A stretch of 64,000 nt of DNA, taken from assembly GCA_045602425.1 (NCBI GenBank), contig JAZSBO010000026.1, positions 62,001-126,000 on the forward strand. The letters are read 5' to 3'. Below the pieces are notes generated by a model. It saw nothing but the letters and a program-made list of their open reading frames with translations. It had not been told where the DNA came from and did no database searches. The position numbers and the translations under genes were made by a program. Below, one piece after another: positions 7,050 through 16,851 of the stretch. Every line of letters starts with the position of its first letter. Positions within the stretch are counted from its first letter, which is position 1. The DNA comes from RGIG9608 sp045602425. Lineage in GTDB: Bacteria; Bacteroidota; Bacteroidia; Bacteroidales; Paludibacteraceae.

Positions 7050-10000
7050 CTAACGTGTAAGTTTTACAACTTGAACAGAATTACCTTTTTCGTTACGAAC
7101 ATTCACTAAATAAACGCCTTGATTGCTTGGGAGTTGTAATTGCATATCGGTATCGACAATGGCTGTTTGAAGCAATTCGCGACCAACAACATCGCAAATA
7201 GCAACGCTGTAACCCAAAGGCAAGTTAACCAAACGCAATGTAGAACCTACATTATAGATTGCTGATTTAGCCAATTCTTCATCAGACTCTATTACATCCA
7301 AATCGGTCATTGCATTTGGAGCAATAATGATGAGTTCGAATCGTTCATCATCGCCAACTTCAGCAAGGAAAGAGTAAGAGAGCAACTCTTCATTGCGTTG
7401 TAAATCTACTTTCGAGCCTGTAACTTTATCGTAAAGTTGCACTAACGATGCTGAATGATTGGTATGAGTCAAACGAACAACATACTCACCTGCCTCTTTG
7501 ATGCGAATGCCAACAGGCACAACAACTTCGTCGCCACGCATAACATCGTTGAACATCATACGCGATGAACCTGCTTTCGACCATATCTCAGGAACAGTAG
7601 ATTTCGTTGCTGCATACGATACTGGCATATCATAACCCGCACGGAACTCATCTATAGAGCCTGCATCTGTGAGAGTTATTATTGTACTACTTATAGCACT
7701 TTTGTTAGCTGCTGTCGTAGTGCGATCTATACCCAACGTATAAGCATCTGGCGTATCGAACGAAGAAGTTTTTGCAGCCGACTTAACAGCAAAGTTTACA
7801 ATACCATCATCTGGATATGCATAATCTTGACGATTAACATCACCTAACACTACATTGATAACACTTACATCATTTGGATCTTCAGTACCCTCGGTAAATT
7901 GTACCCAATAACCAAAATATGGTGGCATATCTTGACTATTAGCAGCACTTACACCTACAAAACCATTACGAGCAGCATTCCACCACGTAATATTTTCCCA
8001 ACCTACACCAGGAGATGTAGTAATCTCACGCACATTGATTGGCGACAAATAAGGATTGTGAAGCGTAAACACGTTTCTATTATTATATTCCGACGATTCT
8101 TGATCGCGTGTGTATGGTATAGTTACCACTTTCGCACTCGAAGGATTAATAAAGAATCCTTGATCTACAGAGTGAAATTGAATCCAATAATAGTTTGTTC
8201 CATCAAGATTGCCAAGCGTTGCACCGCCTACGTTGTCGGCAGCAAATTCGTAGAATGTATTTGCAGCAAACTCTGTTTTGTCTGCATCATACAACCCATT
8301 GCCATATCCACCATCTTGATTTCTATTAGTAGGATTAAATTGTTTTAGCAACCACTTATTGTCTGGCAATTTCTGCAACGAAGAGTTAGCTGCCACAGCA
8401 CAAACACCTTTGTCGCCCGATGTTCCTTGCATTGCTATAGGGAATGCAACATCGTGCCAACGATCTTGATAGATACGTTTACGAACTATGATATTGCCCT
8501 CTACCGACAACGAGCCATAAGGTGCCGATTTGTCAAATGTAATCTTACCCGAGTTTATACCCGTTTCATCTTCTACAGATTCTATGTAAAGGTCACCCAA
8601 ACGTATCGATTCACCATTTCTGATTACATATTCGTCGTTAGAACGAATATAGGCTACTACCTCAAAGTTTACATCAGCCACATTTACATAATTCACATAA
8701 CGGCATTGATTTTCTGGAGTGTAAAGCGATCCGTTATTGTCATTCAACGGAAGATTAGTATCAGCTATGCCATCGCCATCGGTATCGATGCGAGGTTGAT
8801 AGTTGCCATATTGGTTTACAGGACCCAAACCATACATATCTACATACGTTGCTGCCAAGAAACGCATACGTGTTTTTCCGTAATTTGTAATGTTAGCATT
8901 ATCTATGTCGAATGTAAAGGTTTGTTCAGCATTGCCATTAGGAACTCCTACAAACACCAACTCGCCATTAGCTGTAAGCCCCGAGGCCAATCCATCTGCT
9001 GTCGATGTAAAATCGAAATAGTTGTTGTAGTTGTAGTCGATAAAGCACAATAAGCGTGCATCGGGTGGGAATGTTCCCATGTTTTTCATCGTTACCGTTA
9101 TTGTATGTTGCATTGGTGCCAATGAGAATGGCAACGTTTGTAACCGCTCATCTTCCATATAACGCATATGTGCACTGCCGCCTGCTGTTGTAGCTGGGGT
9201 AAACACATCGGTAGCATTCACATTCAACACTCCTCCTGTAGTTGTTATAGAACTTATATAGTATGGAGGATTTGTGTTATCCGTAAATCGTGAATCTCCA
9301 AAGTTGCCTTCAAATTTTTCGAAATCGAAACGTACTTCTACGATAGCATCATCAGCACCGGTATAAGTGTAGTCAGGATTTGTATGACCTACAGCATTGA
9401 ACGTAGTTCCGCCATCGGTGCTTACGTACCATCCTTCGATATGAGTAGGACCATTTGGAATAGCCGTAAGCAATTGACCCTTGTACGGATCAATTTCATA
9501 TGGTAAATAAGAAGTTGTTTTACCCATATCAAGAGAGAGAAGCCCTCCTCCATTTTCTCCTATACGGAACGTTACCGTAGGAGCAGCTTTTACGGTAGCC
9601 GACACTGCTATGCGATACTCATCTTCATCTTTGGTAATAGCACCAATGCTATCGACTGACACCGCACCAAGTGCAGCTGGCACGTTGTAAGTAACGGTAA
9701 GTTTGCCTGTAGCATCATCATAGTCAAGTTCATATTCATCGTCTGCCACGTCAGCATCTATAGTTACAGCGGAACCTGCTCCGAGTGAAATGTCGTAAGT
9801 AACCACATCGCCTACATATACATCACCAAAGTTTGCTACGTAAGCACAACCATCGCCACCTACTGCAGAATTTATCACAATAGGGAAATCGTAGCAATGG
9901 AATTTGTTAGATCCGCTATCACCATTGAAACCTCCAGTTGCACAACCTGTATCAAAAGCGGCTTTACTTCCATCAGTACTTCCAACAAAACCATCATTAT

Positions 10001-13000
10001 ATTCACCTATGGTATAAATACGTAACATCGATTTAGACGTAGCTGTGAGTGTTACTGTTTTTGTCCCAGTCCAAGTAGCGTCAGATCCTGTTCGCCCATC
10101 AGGTAGAATAGCATCAGTAGCCCGATTACAACCACCACCACCACGAGCATAAATACGTTCTCCTGAATCAGTAAAGTCGCCATCGCCGTTCAAATCGACA
10201 AAAGCAAAGGCAGTTGTCCAATTCAAGCCTTTGTCATCGCCTCCATTATTCCAATCACATTGGAATGTGAAATCCAAATTTAAATTTTCTCCTGGATTTA
10301 TAGTAATGGTATTGCCTACTGTATTTTGCGATTGATTAGAATTCCAATTGGTAGCCAATGCCACACCATTTGCAGTAAGGTTTTTCAAATATCCCGTAGC
10401 AGTAGTTCCTGTCGTATGACTTGCAAATGTTGGTTGAGCACAATAGGTCGATGTAGCACTTTCTATAACTTTCAATACTATATCAACTGCAACATTTGGA
10501 TTTTCTTTATCATTAAAATCGCAAGCATCATTAACATCAAGCCATGCAAGCATTAAACGTAGAGGGGTATAAGCTACCGCTGCATCATTAGGAACTGTAA
10601 CAGTAAAAGAAGCCGTTCCTCCTGCGTTAGCTGATGGAGAACGTCCGATTTTTTCAAAAACGCCATCGTGATCCCAATCTACCGCTGCAGTAACATGTAT
10701 CCAAGAATACTCATCTGCACCATCTATTGTGAATGTTTTTCCCTTTTCTACCTCTATAGCATTCGCTATTGTATTTTTATAACCACGATATGAAGCAGAA
10801 TTATCTGCAGAAGTTTCATTTATTGCAATGGTTGTCCCATTTATTGTGAAATTACCCAATGTTCTTTGACCATTTGGAGCAACATTTTGATTGCCTGGAG
10901 TACAATAAGTGAGCAAAGGTAAAGTTGTTTCTCCACCGCCACCACCGCACACAGGTGCATCAGTGTCAGGAGTAACAAGAGTAGCTGTTTCGCTCCATGT
11001 CCAAGAAGGAGAAGCCACGTCGGCAGGTTGTGGGTCTATTTTTACCATCGCACTACCCAAGTCCGACACATTAGCCGAAGCCGATTCTATACCTTGCACA
11101 TTGGCATTCGTTCCCGTATAGGTAGCCACCGCATAAGGAGTAGAGTAAGCAACACAAGAAACATTTCCGCCTTCGTCTCTTACATTTTGTACCTCATACG
11201 CCCAATTCAATTCAGTATCAGCAGTAGTTATATTTGTAAATTTAGTACAAGACGATTGATTATTAGGATTGCGTCCATCTTTGTAGAGATAAAGTTTACC
11301 TACATATTCTGAAGGAGCCTGTGTTTGATTAGAGTTTTTTGAACCCATCACTTTAGATACTAAAGGAATAGAAGATAAGCTTTGTGCTGTAGAAGCATTC
11401 TGCTCTATTGTAGGAGCTGCTGCATATTGAGTTATCAAATTTGGTACAATAATAGTATCAGTAGCTTCACCAAAAAGCAAACCACGACAATAATAATTGT
11501 GAGTACCTGTTGCCATAGCAGACATTTGCATATTTCCACTATAAGAAAGTATTACATTGTTCACATCCAACCCTGTAGCACCATTATCATAACCCCAATA
11601 TAATTGTTTTTCTGCTTGATTTCCACAGAAAACGCCTTTTGGCGTATTGGTCATACCCACTATACCACCAATATAATATTGCGAATAAGTATCAGCCGCA
11701 TTAGCTAACATAATCATATCACCACTACCAGAGAATTTGACATTCCCTACTATACCTCCTTGCATACGACCAAAAAATCCACCTAAAGCGGTTTGACCAA
11801 AAACATTGTCTGATACATTTTTCGACACTTTGAATTGTCCACCGATGTTAACAGCACAATTCTTCACAACACCTTTAAACAAAATACCTGCCATGCCGCC
11901 AACAGCCGAAGGCTTAGCACTATTTGTCATTTGCACATAAACATTGTTTTGCAAATCAACAGAGACGTTTTCAATTCGTCCTTTAGCAATACCTGCTACA
12001 AGTCCAAAAAGAACCTCATTGGTGCTATTGTAAGTTACAGCACCACCATAAACAATTTTTACGTTTTTAATAGTTCCCGAATATGCAAGTTTACCACAAA
12101 AACCTCCAGAAATATTATACAACGGATAATTCGTCATATCCATAACACCAGTAAACTCATCACAAGAATTTAAGTTTGCAATAAGTGCCTCTTTAGTTAA
12201 ACCATAAGGAAAAAAACACTCATCTTTTGATGTTCCTGTAGGTAATGCAACAGTTGCAGCCGAATAAGTAATAGTATGTCCTTGACCATCAAAAACGCCC
12301 GAGAACTCTTTATTCGATGCTATAGGAGACGAAAGTGTAATATCACTTGCCAAATAATAATAGTCAGCCGTAGGATTATTCAAGAATGCTTCAAAACCTG
12401 CTTCATCATTAATTGCAACTGCCGAAACAGGAACTTCATCTGCACAAACCACATCTCCTACAGTAGCTACAGTTTGTTCTGAAACTATTTCATTAGCAGA
12501 ATATTCATCAGGAATAATATTCAAGGCTATATCAACCGTAGTACCTCTATAAAGTTGTGTAGAAGGGAAAAAGCGAAATTGATACATTGAATAAAAATAC
12601 TGAGAAACACCAGACAAAGAACTACTACATGCCCCATTAGTTCCTCCCACAATACCTTCACGCAAAGCTAAAGCTCGTAAAGAACGACCATCATTCAATC
12701 CTTCATCTACAATCAAACGAACACGCACAACTTTAGGTTCTACAAATGTTTTAGGAACAATCTCATTCCACGAAGGCATAAAAGTTCCGTCATTAATCCC
12801 ATTTTGTTCTATTTTTATAAAATTGGCATTCTTATACAAGTCATACTCATCAGGAGCGTGATCATCAAAAACACCATTACCATCCCAGTCGATATACATT
12901 ACAGCATTCGCCCAGCGTGTATGCCCTCCTATTACAGTCTCTATTGCAAACTCTTGACCAGCAACAACATCAATCACACAAGTATTTGTCAAATCTCTAT

Positions 13001-13361
13001 AACTAAACGCTAAATTACCGGGCATAGAACTTGCACTCTGCCAATTACCAGGAATGTTTAAAACATACCAATCTCTCTGCGAAGCCTCTGCAGGAGTTTG
13101 TCCGTATTGAAATTTTGTAAATTCTTTATTAAACTGCTCTACACCTCTCACCGTAGATGAGATTCTTGAGAAACATGGGCTCATCTCTGTTGTACCTCCT
13201 TCAAAACAAAGTGCATTCGAACCAGAAGAGCCAGTGTTGGCATATATAAGATGACAACGATGTAAGTTGTCGGTATAAAACTGTGCGTTTACAGTTCCTA
13301 TAAATCCTGCAAAAGCTACTATTAAAAACAACGTCAAGAAAGAATATTTTGCTTTTCTCAT
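7050..13361 (-). CDS. Giant surface protein with GEVED and GLUG-like domains and T9SS C-terminal domain
   Basis: A 2103-residue secreted protein. Residues 1-26 are a signal peptide ending GTVNA. GEVED-type domains, recognised by calcium-like IDWDGNGVFDD or VDWDHDGVFEK strands, lie near residues 150-285, 880-985, 1040-1175 and 1430-1560. A GLUG-like region (GVFDGQGHTI, then IKNVKI and GGIVGM repeats) spans about 355-620. The last ~80 residues form a T9SS type A sorting domain ending GVYLVNVRNEKGNSVQVVKLTR-like, so the protein should cross the outer membrane by T9SS and be anchored or released. Likely an adhesin or matrix protein; ligand unknown. A well-formed promoter lies just upstream, and a 184-residue partner gene follows. 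Confidence 0.88.
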   Translation of the reverse strand: MRKAKYSFLTLFLIVAFAGFIGTVNAQFYTDNLHRCHLIYANTGSSGSNALCFEGGTTEMSPCFSRISSTVRGVEQFNKEFTKFQYGQTPAEASQRDWYVLNIPGNWQSASSMPGNLAFSYRDLTNTCVIDVVAGQEFAIETVIGGHTRWANAVMYIDWDGNGVFDDHAPDEYDLYKNANFIKIEQNGINDGTFMPSWNEIVPKTFVEPKVVRVRLIVDEGLNDGRSLRALALREGIVGGTNGACSSSLSGVSQYFYSMYQFRFFPSTQLYRGTTVDIALNIIPDEYSANEIVSEQTVATVGDVVCADEVPVSAVAINDEAGFEAFLNNPTADYYYLASDITLSSPIASNKEFSGVFDGQGHTITYSAATVALPTGTSKDECFFPYGLTKEALIANLNSCDEFTGVMDMTNYPLYNISGGFCGKLAYSGTIKNVKIVYGGAVTYNSTNEVLFGLVAGIAKGRIENVSVDLQNNVYVQMTNSAKPSAVGGMAGILFKGVVKNCAVNIGGQFKVSKNVSDNVFGQTALGGFFGRMQGGIVGNVKFSGSGDMIMLANAADTYSQYYIGGIVGMTNTPKGVFCGNQAEKQLYWGYDNGATGLDVNNVILSYSGNMQMSAMATGTHNYYCRGLLFGEATDTIIVPNLITQYAAAPTIEQNASTAQSLSSIPLVSKVMGSKNSNQTQAPSEYVGKLYLYKDGRNPNNQSSCTKFTNITTADTELNWAYEVQNVRDEGGNVSCVAYSTPYAVATYTGTNANVQGIESASANVSDLGSAMVKIDPQPADVASPSWTWSETATLVTPDTDAPVCGGGGGETTLPLLTYCTPGNQNVAPNGQRTLGNFTINGTTIAINETSADNSASYRGYKNTIANAIEVEKGKTFTIDGADEYSWIHVTAAVDWDHDGVFEKIGRSPSANAGGTASFTVTVPNDAAVAYTPLRLMLAWLDVNDACDFNDKENPNVAVDIVLKVIESATSTYCAQPTFASHTTGTTATGYLKNLTANGVALATNWNSNQSQNTVGNTITINPGENLNLDFTFQCDWNNGGDDKGLNWTTAFAFVDLNGDGDFTDSGERIYARGGGGCNRATDAILPDGRTGSDATWTGTKTVTLTATSKSMLRIYTIGEYNDGFVGSTDGSKAAFDTGCATGGFNGDSGSNKFHCYDFPIVINSAVGGDGCAYVANFGDVYVGDVVTYDISLGAGSAVTIDADVADDEYELDYDDATGKLTVTYNVPAALGAVSVDSIGAITKDEDEYRIAVSATVKAAPTVTFRIGENGGGLLSLDMGKTTSYLPYEIDPYKGQLLTAIPNGPTHIEGWYVSTDGGTTFNAVGHTNPDYTYTGADDAIVEVRFDFEKFEGNFGDSRFTDNTNPPYYISSITTTGGVLNVNATDVFTPATTAGGSAHMRYMEDERLQTLPFSLAPMQHTITVTMKNMGTFPPDARLLCFIDYNYNNYFDFTSTADGLASGLTANGELVFVGVPNGNAEQTFTFDIDNANITNYGKTRMRFLAATYVDMYGLGPVNQYGNYQPRIDTDGDGIADTNLPLNDNNGSLYTPENQCRYVNYVNVADVNFEVVAYIRSNDEYVIRNGESIRLGDLYIESVEDETGINSGKITFDKSAPYGSLSVEGNIIVRKRIYQDRWHDVAFPIAMQGTSGDKGVCAVAANSSLQKLPDNKWLLKQFNPTNRNQDGGYGNGLYDADKTEFAANTFYEFAADNVGGATLGNLDGTNYYWIQFHSVDQGFFINPSSAKVVTIPYTRDQESSEYNNRNVFTLHNPYLSPINVREITTSPGVGWENITWWNAARNGFVGVSAANSQDMPPYFGYWVQFTEGTEDPNDVSVINVVLGDVNRQDYAYPDDGIVNFAVKSAAKTSSFDTPDAYTLGIDRTTTAANKSAISSTIITLTDAGSIDEFRAGYDMPVSYAATKSTVPEIWSKAGSSRMMFNDVMRGDEVVVPVGIRIKEAGEYVVRLTHTNHSASLVQLYDKVTGSKVDLQRNEELLSYSFLAEVGDDERFELIIIAPNAMTDLDVIESDEELAKSAIYNVGSTLRLVNLPLGYSVAICDVVGRELLQTAIVDTDMQLQLPSNQGVYLVNVRNEKGNSVQVVKLTR

Positions 13362-13407
13362 AACTAAAAAAAATTATATTTCAAAAAAAACAATATTAGT
13401 TAACGGG

Positions 13408-13438
13408 CAAATATACAGCACTTTTTCTTTATTTCAAA
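13408..13438 (-). promoter_or_regulatory. Promoter of the giant surface protein operon
   Basis: On the minus strand TTTG (13438-13435), 19 bases, then TATATTTG (13415-13408), an excellent match to the Bacteroidota TTTG-N19-21-TAnnTTTG consensus. Transcription would begin near 13400, about 40 bases before the ATG. Confidence 0.8.
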
Positions 13439-13504
13439 TAAATTTTAACTTTTTTTTAATATAACAGATTTGCAAAATCCAGAAAAAACATAATACACCC
13501 TCCT

Positions 13505-13544
13505 AAAAAAGAAGAACTGACATTTAAAAAAACGTCAGCTCTTC
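13505..13544 (-). terminator. Terminator, probably of gdhA
   Basis: Imperfect 11-bp stem (13511-13521 with 13534-13544, one wobble) followed on the minus strand by a T-rich stretch. It is about 120 bases past the gdhA stop. Confidence 0.65.
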
Positions 13545-13583
13545 ACGTATGAAAAAAGGTTATCTACAATCCAAAATAATATC

Positions 13584-13628
13584 TACACAACACTTTGTGT
13601 CTTCATTGCTGAATAAATTTGGCTTCGC
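13584..13628 (-). repeat. Degenerate copy of the gdhA 3' end
   Basis: The stretch 13584-13628 resembles 13662-13715, which holds the last codons and stop of gdhA: both share TACACAA, a TTGTG core, TCATTGCT, ATAAAT and GGCT-CG, with small gaps. On the minus strand it reads SAMKTQSVV-stop beside gdhA's AKAMMAQGIV-stop. This suggests a remnant of a tandem duplication; chance similarity is not excluded. Confidence 0.4.
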
Positions 13629-13660
13629 TTACGCTTCGCCGAAATTGCTTCAGCAACGCA

Positions 13661-14995
13661 CTACACAATACCTTGTGCCATCATTGCTTTCGCAACTTTC
13701 ATAAATCCGGCTACGTTGGCACCTTTCACATAGTTTACATATCCATCGGGTTCTGTACCGTATTTCACACAGTTTTCGTGGATATTTTTCATAATATTAC
13801 CAAGCATTTCGTCAACCTGCTCGGCAGTCCAGCTCAAGCGTTCGGAGTTTTGGCTCATCTCCAATCCTGACACCGACACACCACCAGCATTAGCAGCCTT
13901 ACCCGGAGCGTAAAGTATTTTTGCTTGTTGGAATACCCTGATAGCTTCAGGCGTAGAAGGCATATTAGCTCCTTCTGACACAGCTATTACACCATTTGCC
14001 ACCAACGCACGTGCATGATCGCCATTCAATTCGTTTTGCGTAGCCGAAGGCAAAGCAATATCGGCTTTTTCGCCCCAAGGTTTTGCTCCCTCTACATATT
14101 TCACGCCATATTTTTCGGCATATTCTCTAATACGACCACGATAAACGTTTTTCAACTCCATAATATAGTCGAGTTTCTCACGATCGATACCGTCAGGGTC
14201 ATAAACGTAACCATTCGAATCGGACATTGTAAGCACTTTACCGCCAAGTTGAAGCACCTTTTCGGCAGTGTATTGAGCCACATTACCCGAACCCGAAATA
14301 AGTACACTCTTACCTTTCAAATCCCAACCTTTGGTTTTGAGCATTTCCATCAAGAAATAAACATTGCCGTAGCCCGTTGCTTCTGGGCGAATAAGCGAAC
14401 CACCAAATTCACGCCCTTTGCCTGTGAACACACCCGAAAATTCGTGCGTAAGCTTTTTGTACATACCAAACATATAACCAACCTCACGACCACCAACACC
14501 AATGTCGCCCGCAGGCACATCCACATCGGCACCAATATGTCGGCTCAACTCCAACATAAAGGCTTGGCAAAAACGCATCACTTCGGCATTGCTCTTACCA
14601 CGAGGCGAAAAATCAGAACCACCTTTGCCACCACCCATAGGCAACGTAGTAAGCGAATTTTTGAACGTTTGCTCAAAAGCCAAAAATTTAAGAATACCAA
14701 GATTTACCGAGCTATGAAAGCGAATGCCGCCTTTGTATGGTCCGATAGCATTGTTATGCTGCACGCGGTAACCCATATTGGTTTGCACATTGCCTTTGTC
14801 ATCCACCCACGAAACGCGGAACTGATAAACTCTATCAGGAATACAAAGACGCTCAATAAGGTTTGCTTTTTCAAATTCGGGATGTTTATTATACTCTTCT
14901 TCTATAGTAGCTAAAACTTCTTCTACCGCCTGATGATATTCAGGCTCATTAGGGAAACGACGTTTTATCTCGTCTAAAACTTTTTCTGCATTCAT
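13661..14995 (-). CDS. gdhA: Glutamate dehydrogenase, hexameric NADP type
   Basis: Catalyses reductive amination of 2-oxoglutarate to glutamate, the link between carbon metabolism and ammonia assimilation. The 444-residue length and sequence fit the small hexameric class: GYRVQHNNAIGPYKGGIRFH, substrate-binding lysine in LPMGGGKGGSDF, catalytic region DVPAGDIGVGGREVGYMFG, and the Rossmann motif SGSGNVAQYTAEK. NADP preference is inferred from similarity to the enterobacterial GdhA class, not proved. The frame extends upstream to 15037, but the ATG at 14995 (MNAEKVLDEIKRRFP) fits the family start and the promoter position. Confidence 0.95.
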   Translation of the reverse strand: MNAEKVLDEIKRRFPNEPEYHQAVEEVLATIEEEYNKHPEFEKANLIERLCIPDRVYQFRVSWVDDKGNVQTNMGYRVQHNNAIGPYKGGIRFHSSVNLGILKFLAFEQTFKNSLTTLPMGGGKGGSDFSPRGKSNAEVMRFCQAFMLELSRHIGADVDVPAGDIGVGGREVGYMFGMYKKLTHEFSGVFTGKGREFGGSLIRPEATGYGNVYFLMEMLKTKGWDLKGKSVLISGSGNVAQYTAEKVLQLGGKVLTMSDSNGYVYDPDGIDREKLDYIMELKNVYRGRIREYAEKYGVKYVEGAKPWGEKADIALPSATQNELNGDHARALVANGVIAVSEGANMPSTPEAIRVFQQAKILYAPGKAANAGGVSVSGLEMSQNSERLSWTAEQVDEMLGNIMKNIHENCVKYGTEPDGYVNYVKGANVAGFMKVAKAMMAQGIV

Positions 14996-15023
14996 AATTT
15001 TTATTTTTATCGTTAAAACTTTG

Positions 15024-15055
15024 CAAAAGTAAAGCATTTTTCACAAAAAGACAAA
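15024..15055 (-). promoter_or_regulatory. gdhA promoter
   Basis: On the minus strand TTTG (15055-15052), 20 bases, then TACTTTTG (15031-15024). Both boxes and spacing fit the Bacteroidota consensus; the start codon at 14995 lies about 30 bases downstream. This promoter excludes the longer gdhA frame starting at 15037. Confidence 0.8.
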
Positions 15056-15126
15056 AAAAAGTAAGTTTTTAAGCATTTTTTTAGACTTTTTGTAAAATTC
15101 GTTTGCTTATTGTGAAAAAACAAAAA

Positions 15127-15157
15127 ATGCCATCTTCAAAAAAATGGAAAATGGCAT
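15127..15157 (-). terminator. Terminator after psd
   Basis: Inverted repeat ATGCCAT (15127-15133) / ATGGCAT (15151-15157), extended by TTC/GAA, followed by a T-rich run on the minus strand just past the psd stop. Confidence 0.7.
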
Positions 15158-15179
15158 CTGATTTTTTTTACACAAAACG

Positions 15180-15851
15180 CTATTTCAATCGAGCAATAAT
15201 AGTTTCGTTACCAACAGTAGAATCGCCCACCTCAACAAAAATCTCAGCATCGAGTGGCAAAAACAAATCCACACGCGAACCAAACTTTATAAATCCAAGA
15301 TGTTCGTTGAGATGACATTTATAATCGGTGTGTGCATACGTAACAATGCGACGAGCCAACGCTCCTGCAATTTGTCGCATAAGAATTTTTTGTCCATTCG
15401 GTGCCTCTATCACCACAGTCGAACGCTCGTTTTCGTGACTCGACTTGGGCAAATACGCTCCAAGATGTCGACCACTATGGTGTTTCACATATCGCACAAC
15501 ACCCGCCAGCGGATACCAATTGGCATGCACACTAAACACCGACATAAAAATAGAAACTTGCTTATACCTCTCGCCACCAAAACATTCATATTCTTCCGTT
15601 GGCTCCACCACCACAATTCGCCCATCGGCAGGAGCAACAATCAAATTCGGATCAACAATATCGCCCTCACGTTTCGGATTCCGAAAAAAATAGATAAAGA
15701 AACAAAATGTCAGAATAGAAATACACAAGCCTACAAAAAACAACACACTTTTAGGTGATTGCAAATAAACAAATGTGTTGTAGGTAAGCAAAACACAAAG
15801 CATTACAAACAGAATGCTGAAACCCTCTTTATGTATACGTAAACGTGCCAT
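15180..15851 (-). CDS. psd: Phosphatidylserine decarboxylase
   Basis: Converts phosphatidylserine to phosphatidylethanolamine at the inner membrane. The 223-residue protein has two membrane segments near the N terminus (about residues 12-30 and 36-56), then FFRNPKR, VVAPADGRIVVV, the SIFMSVFSVHANWYP core and the C-terminal LGFIKFGSRVDLFLP. Self-cleavage within the FGS motif would make the pyruvoyl group on the serine. The short length matches the pro-enzyme class common in Bacteroidota. The start MARLRIHKEGFS at 15851 is preferred to the upstream in-frame codon. It lies 14 bases after cdsA, so the two act in one phospholipid operon. Confidence 0.93.
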   Translation of the reverse strand: MARLRIHKEGFSILFVMLCVLLTYNTFVYLQSPKSVLFFVGLCISILTFCFFIYFFRNPKREGDIVDPNLIVAPADGRIVVVEPTEEYECFGGERYKQVSIFMSVFSVHANWYPLAGVVRYVKHHSGRHLGAYLPKSSHENERSTVVIEAPNGQKILMRQIAGALARRIVTYAHTDYKCHLNEHLGFIKFGSRVDLFLPLDAEIFVEVGDSTVGNETIIARLK

Positions 15852-15865
15852 CAGATTATTTTTAT

Positions 15866-16720
15866 TCAACAAAAGTAATTTACAATTTCAATAAACACAT
15901 ACAACGCAGGCGAAGCCATAAGCAAGCTATCGAATCTATCGAGCAAACCACCATGCCCGGGCAAAAGGTTTCCAGAGTCTTTCACCGCCACTCGTCGCTT
16001 GAGCAACGACTCCAAAAAATCGCCCATCGTACCAAACGCCACTATCACTACCGCCATCAAAGCCCAAACATGCCAAGGGTATAGAGCAAAAAACGGTAAT
16101 TGGTTTTTCAACAAAAAACTTGCTACTACACACGCTCCTATCGAAAACAAAAGTCCGCCCACAAACCCTTCCCACGATTTTTTCGGAGAAATACGCTCTG
16201 CCATACGATGACGCCCCAAGAAAATGCCCGTCAGATAAGCAAACGTATCATTTATCCAAATTACGGCAAACAAAAGAAGCAACAACTCTTTGGAGAAACT
16301 GCCTGCAAAAACGTGTGCCGAAACCGACAACAATACAAACGGGAAAGCAACAGCCACTTGCGATGCAAGGAAATAACGTACTTGCCCAACCTCACTAACT
16401 TGCAAAAAAAGTTCACGAGCAAACACTACCAACACAAAAAGCAAATAGGCAACTACCAAAAGCGGAGCTACCGCCCACTGAACAACCGATGCAAAAACCG
16501 CAACATTGAGCAACAACGCACCAAAAACCGACAAGCATACACCGACACGTTTTTTATCTTTATTCACCAAACGGCAATACTCGAAAACACAACCTGCCGA
16601 CACAAGAGCAAACAATGCAAAAAACGCATATGCACCCAACAATACAGAGCCAATCACACAAGCGACAAAAACAACCCCCGTCAAAGCACGCACAAGTATA
16701 TCTTTCAGTTTTTGTATCAT
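15866..16720 (-). CDS. cdsA: Phosphatidate cytidylyltransferase (CDP-diacylglycerol synthase)
   Basis: Makes CDP-diacylglycerol from phosphatidic acid and CTP. It is a polytopic membrane protein of 284 residues with about eight hydrophobic segments. The C-terminal half carries the family signature: SPKKSWEGFVGG, then GDFLESLLKRRVAVKDSGN and LPGHGGLLDRFDSLL. The ORF could begin with TTG at 16723, but the ATG one codon inside (MIQKLKDIL) is the natural start. Its product is upstream of Psd in the same pathway; the phosphatidylserine synthase between them is not in the window. A TACATTTG -7 box (16750-16743, minus strand) precedes it. Confidence 0.95.
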   Translation of the reverse strand: MIQKLKDILVRALTGVVFVACVIGSVLLGAYAFFALFALVSAGCVFEYCRLVNKDKKRVGVCLSVFGALLLNVAVFASVVQWAVAPLLVVAYLLFVLVVFARELFLQVSEVGQVRYFLASQVAVAFPFVLLSVSAHVFAGSFSKELLLLLFAVIWINDTFAYLTGIFLGRHRMAERISPKKSWEGFVGGLLFSIGACVVASFLLKNQLPFFALYPWHVWALMAVVIVAFGTMGDFLESLLKRRVAVKDSGNLLPGHGGLLDRFDSLLMASPALYVFIEIVNYFC

Positions 16721-16851
16721 CAAAAAACAACGTTTAGAAATGCAAATGTAATGAAATTTTTAGATTTTGACTTTTTTATCTATAGACAAGCTATCAAAGG
16801 AAAGTATCAGAATTGAAAAAAGCCGTATATTCGCAAAAACTTTTTATCGCT

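Noticed and set aside
8427..9053. 208-codon plus-strand ORF within the giant surface protein gene
   Set aside because: Antisense to continuous GEVED-containing coding sequence; low complexity translation.
14015..14914. 299-codon plus-strand ORF antisense to gdhA
   Set aside because: Composition and sequence are the reverse complement of a well-conserved enzyme gene; no start context or domain.
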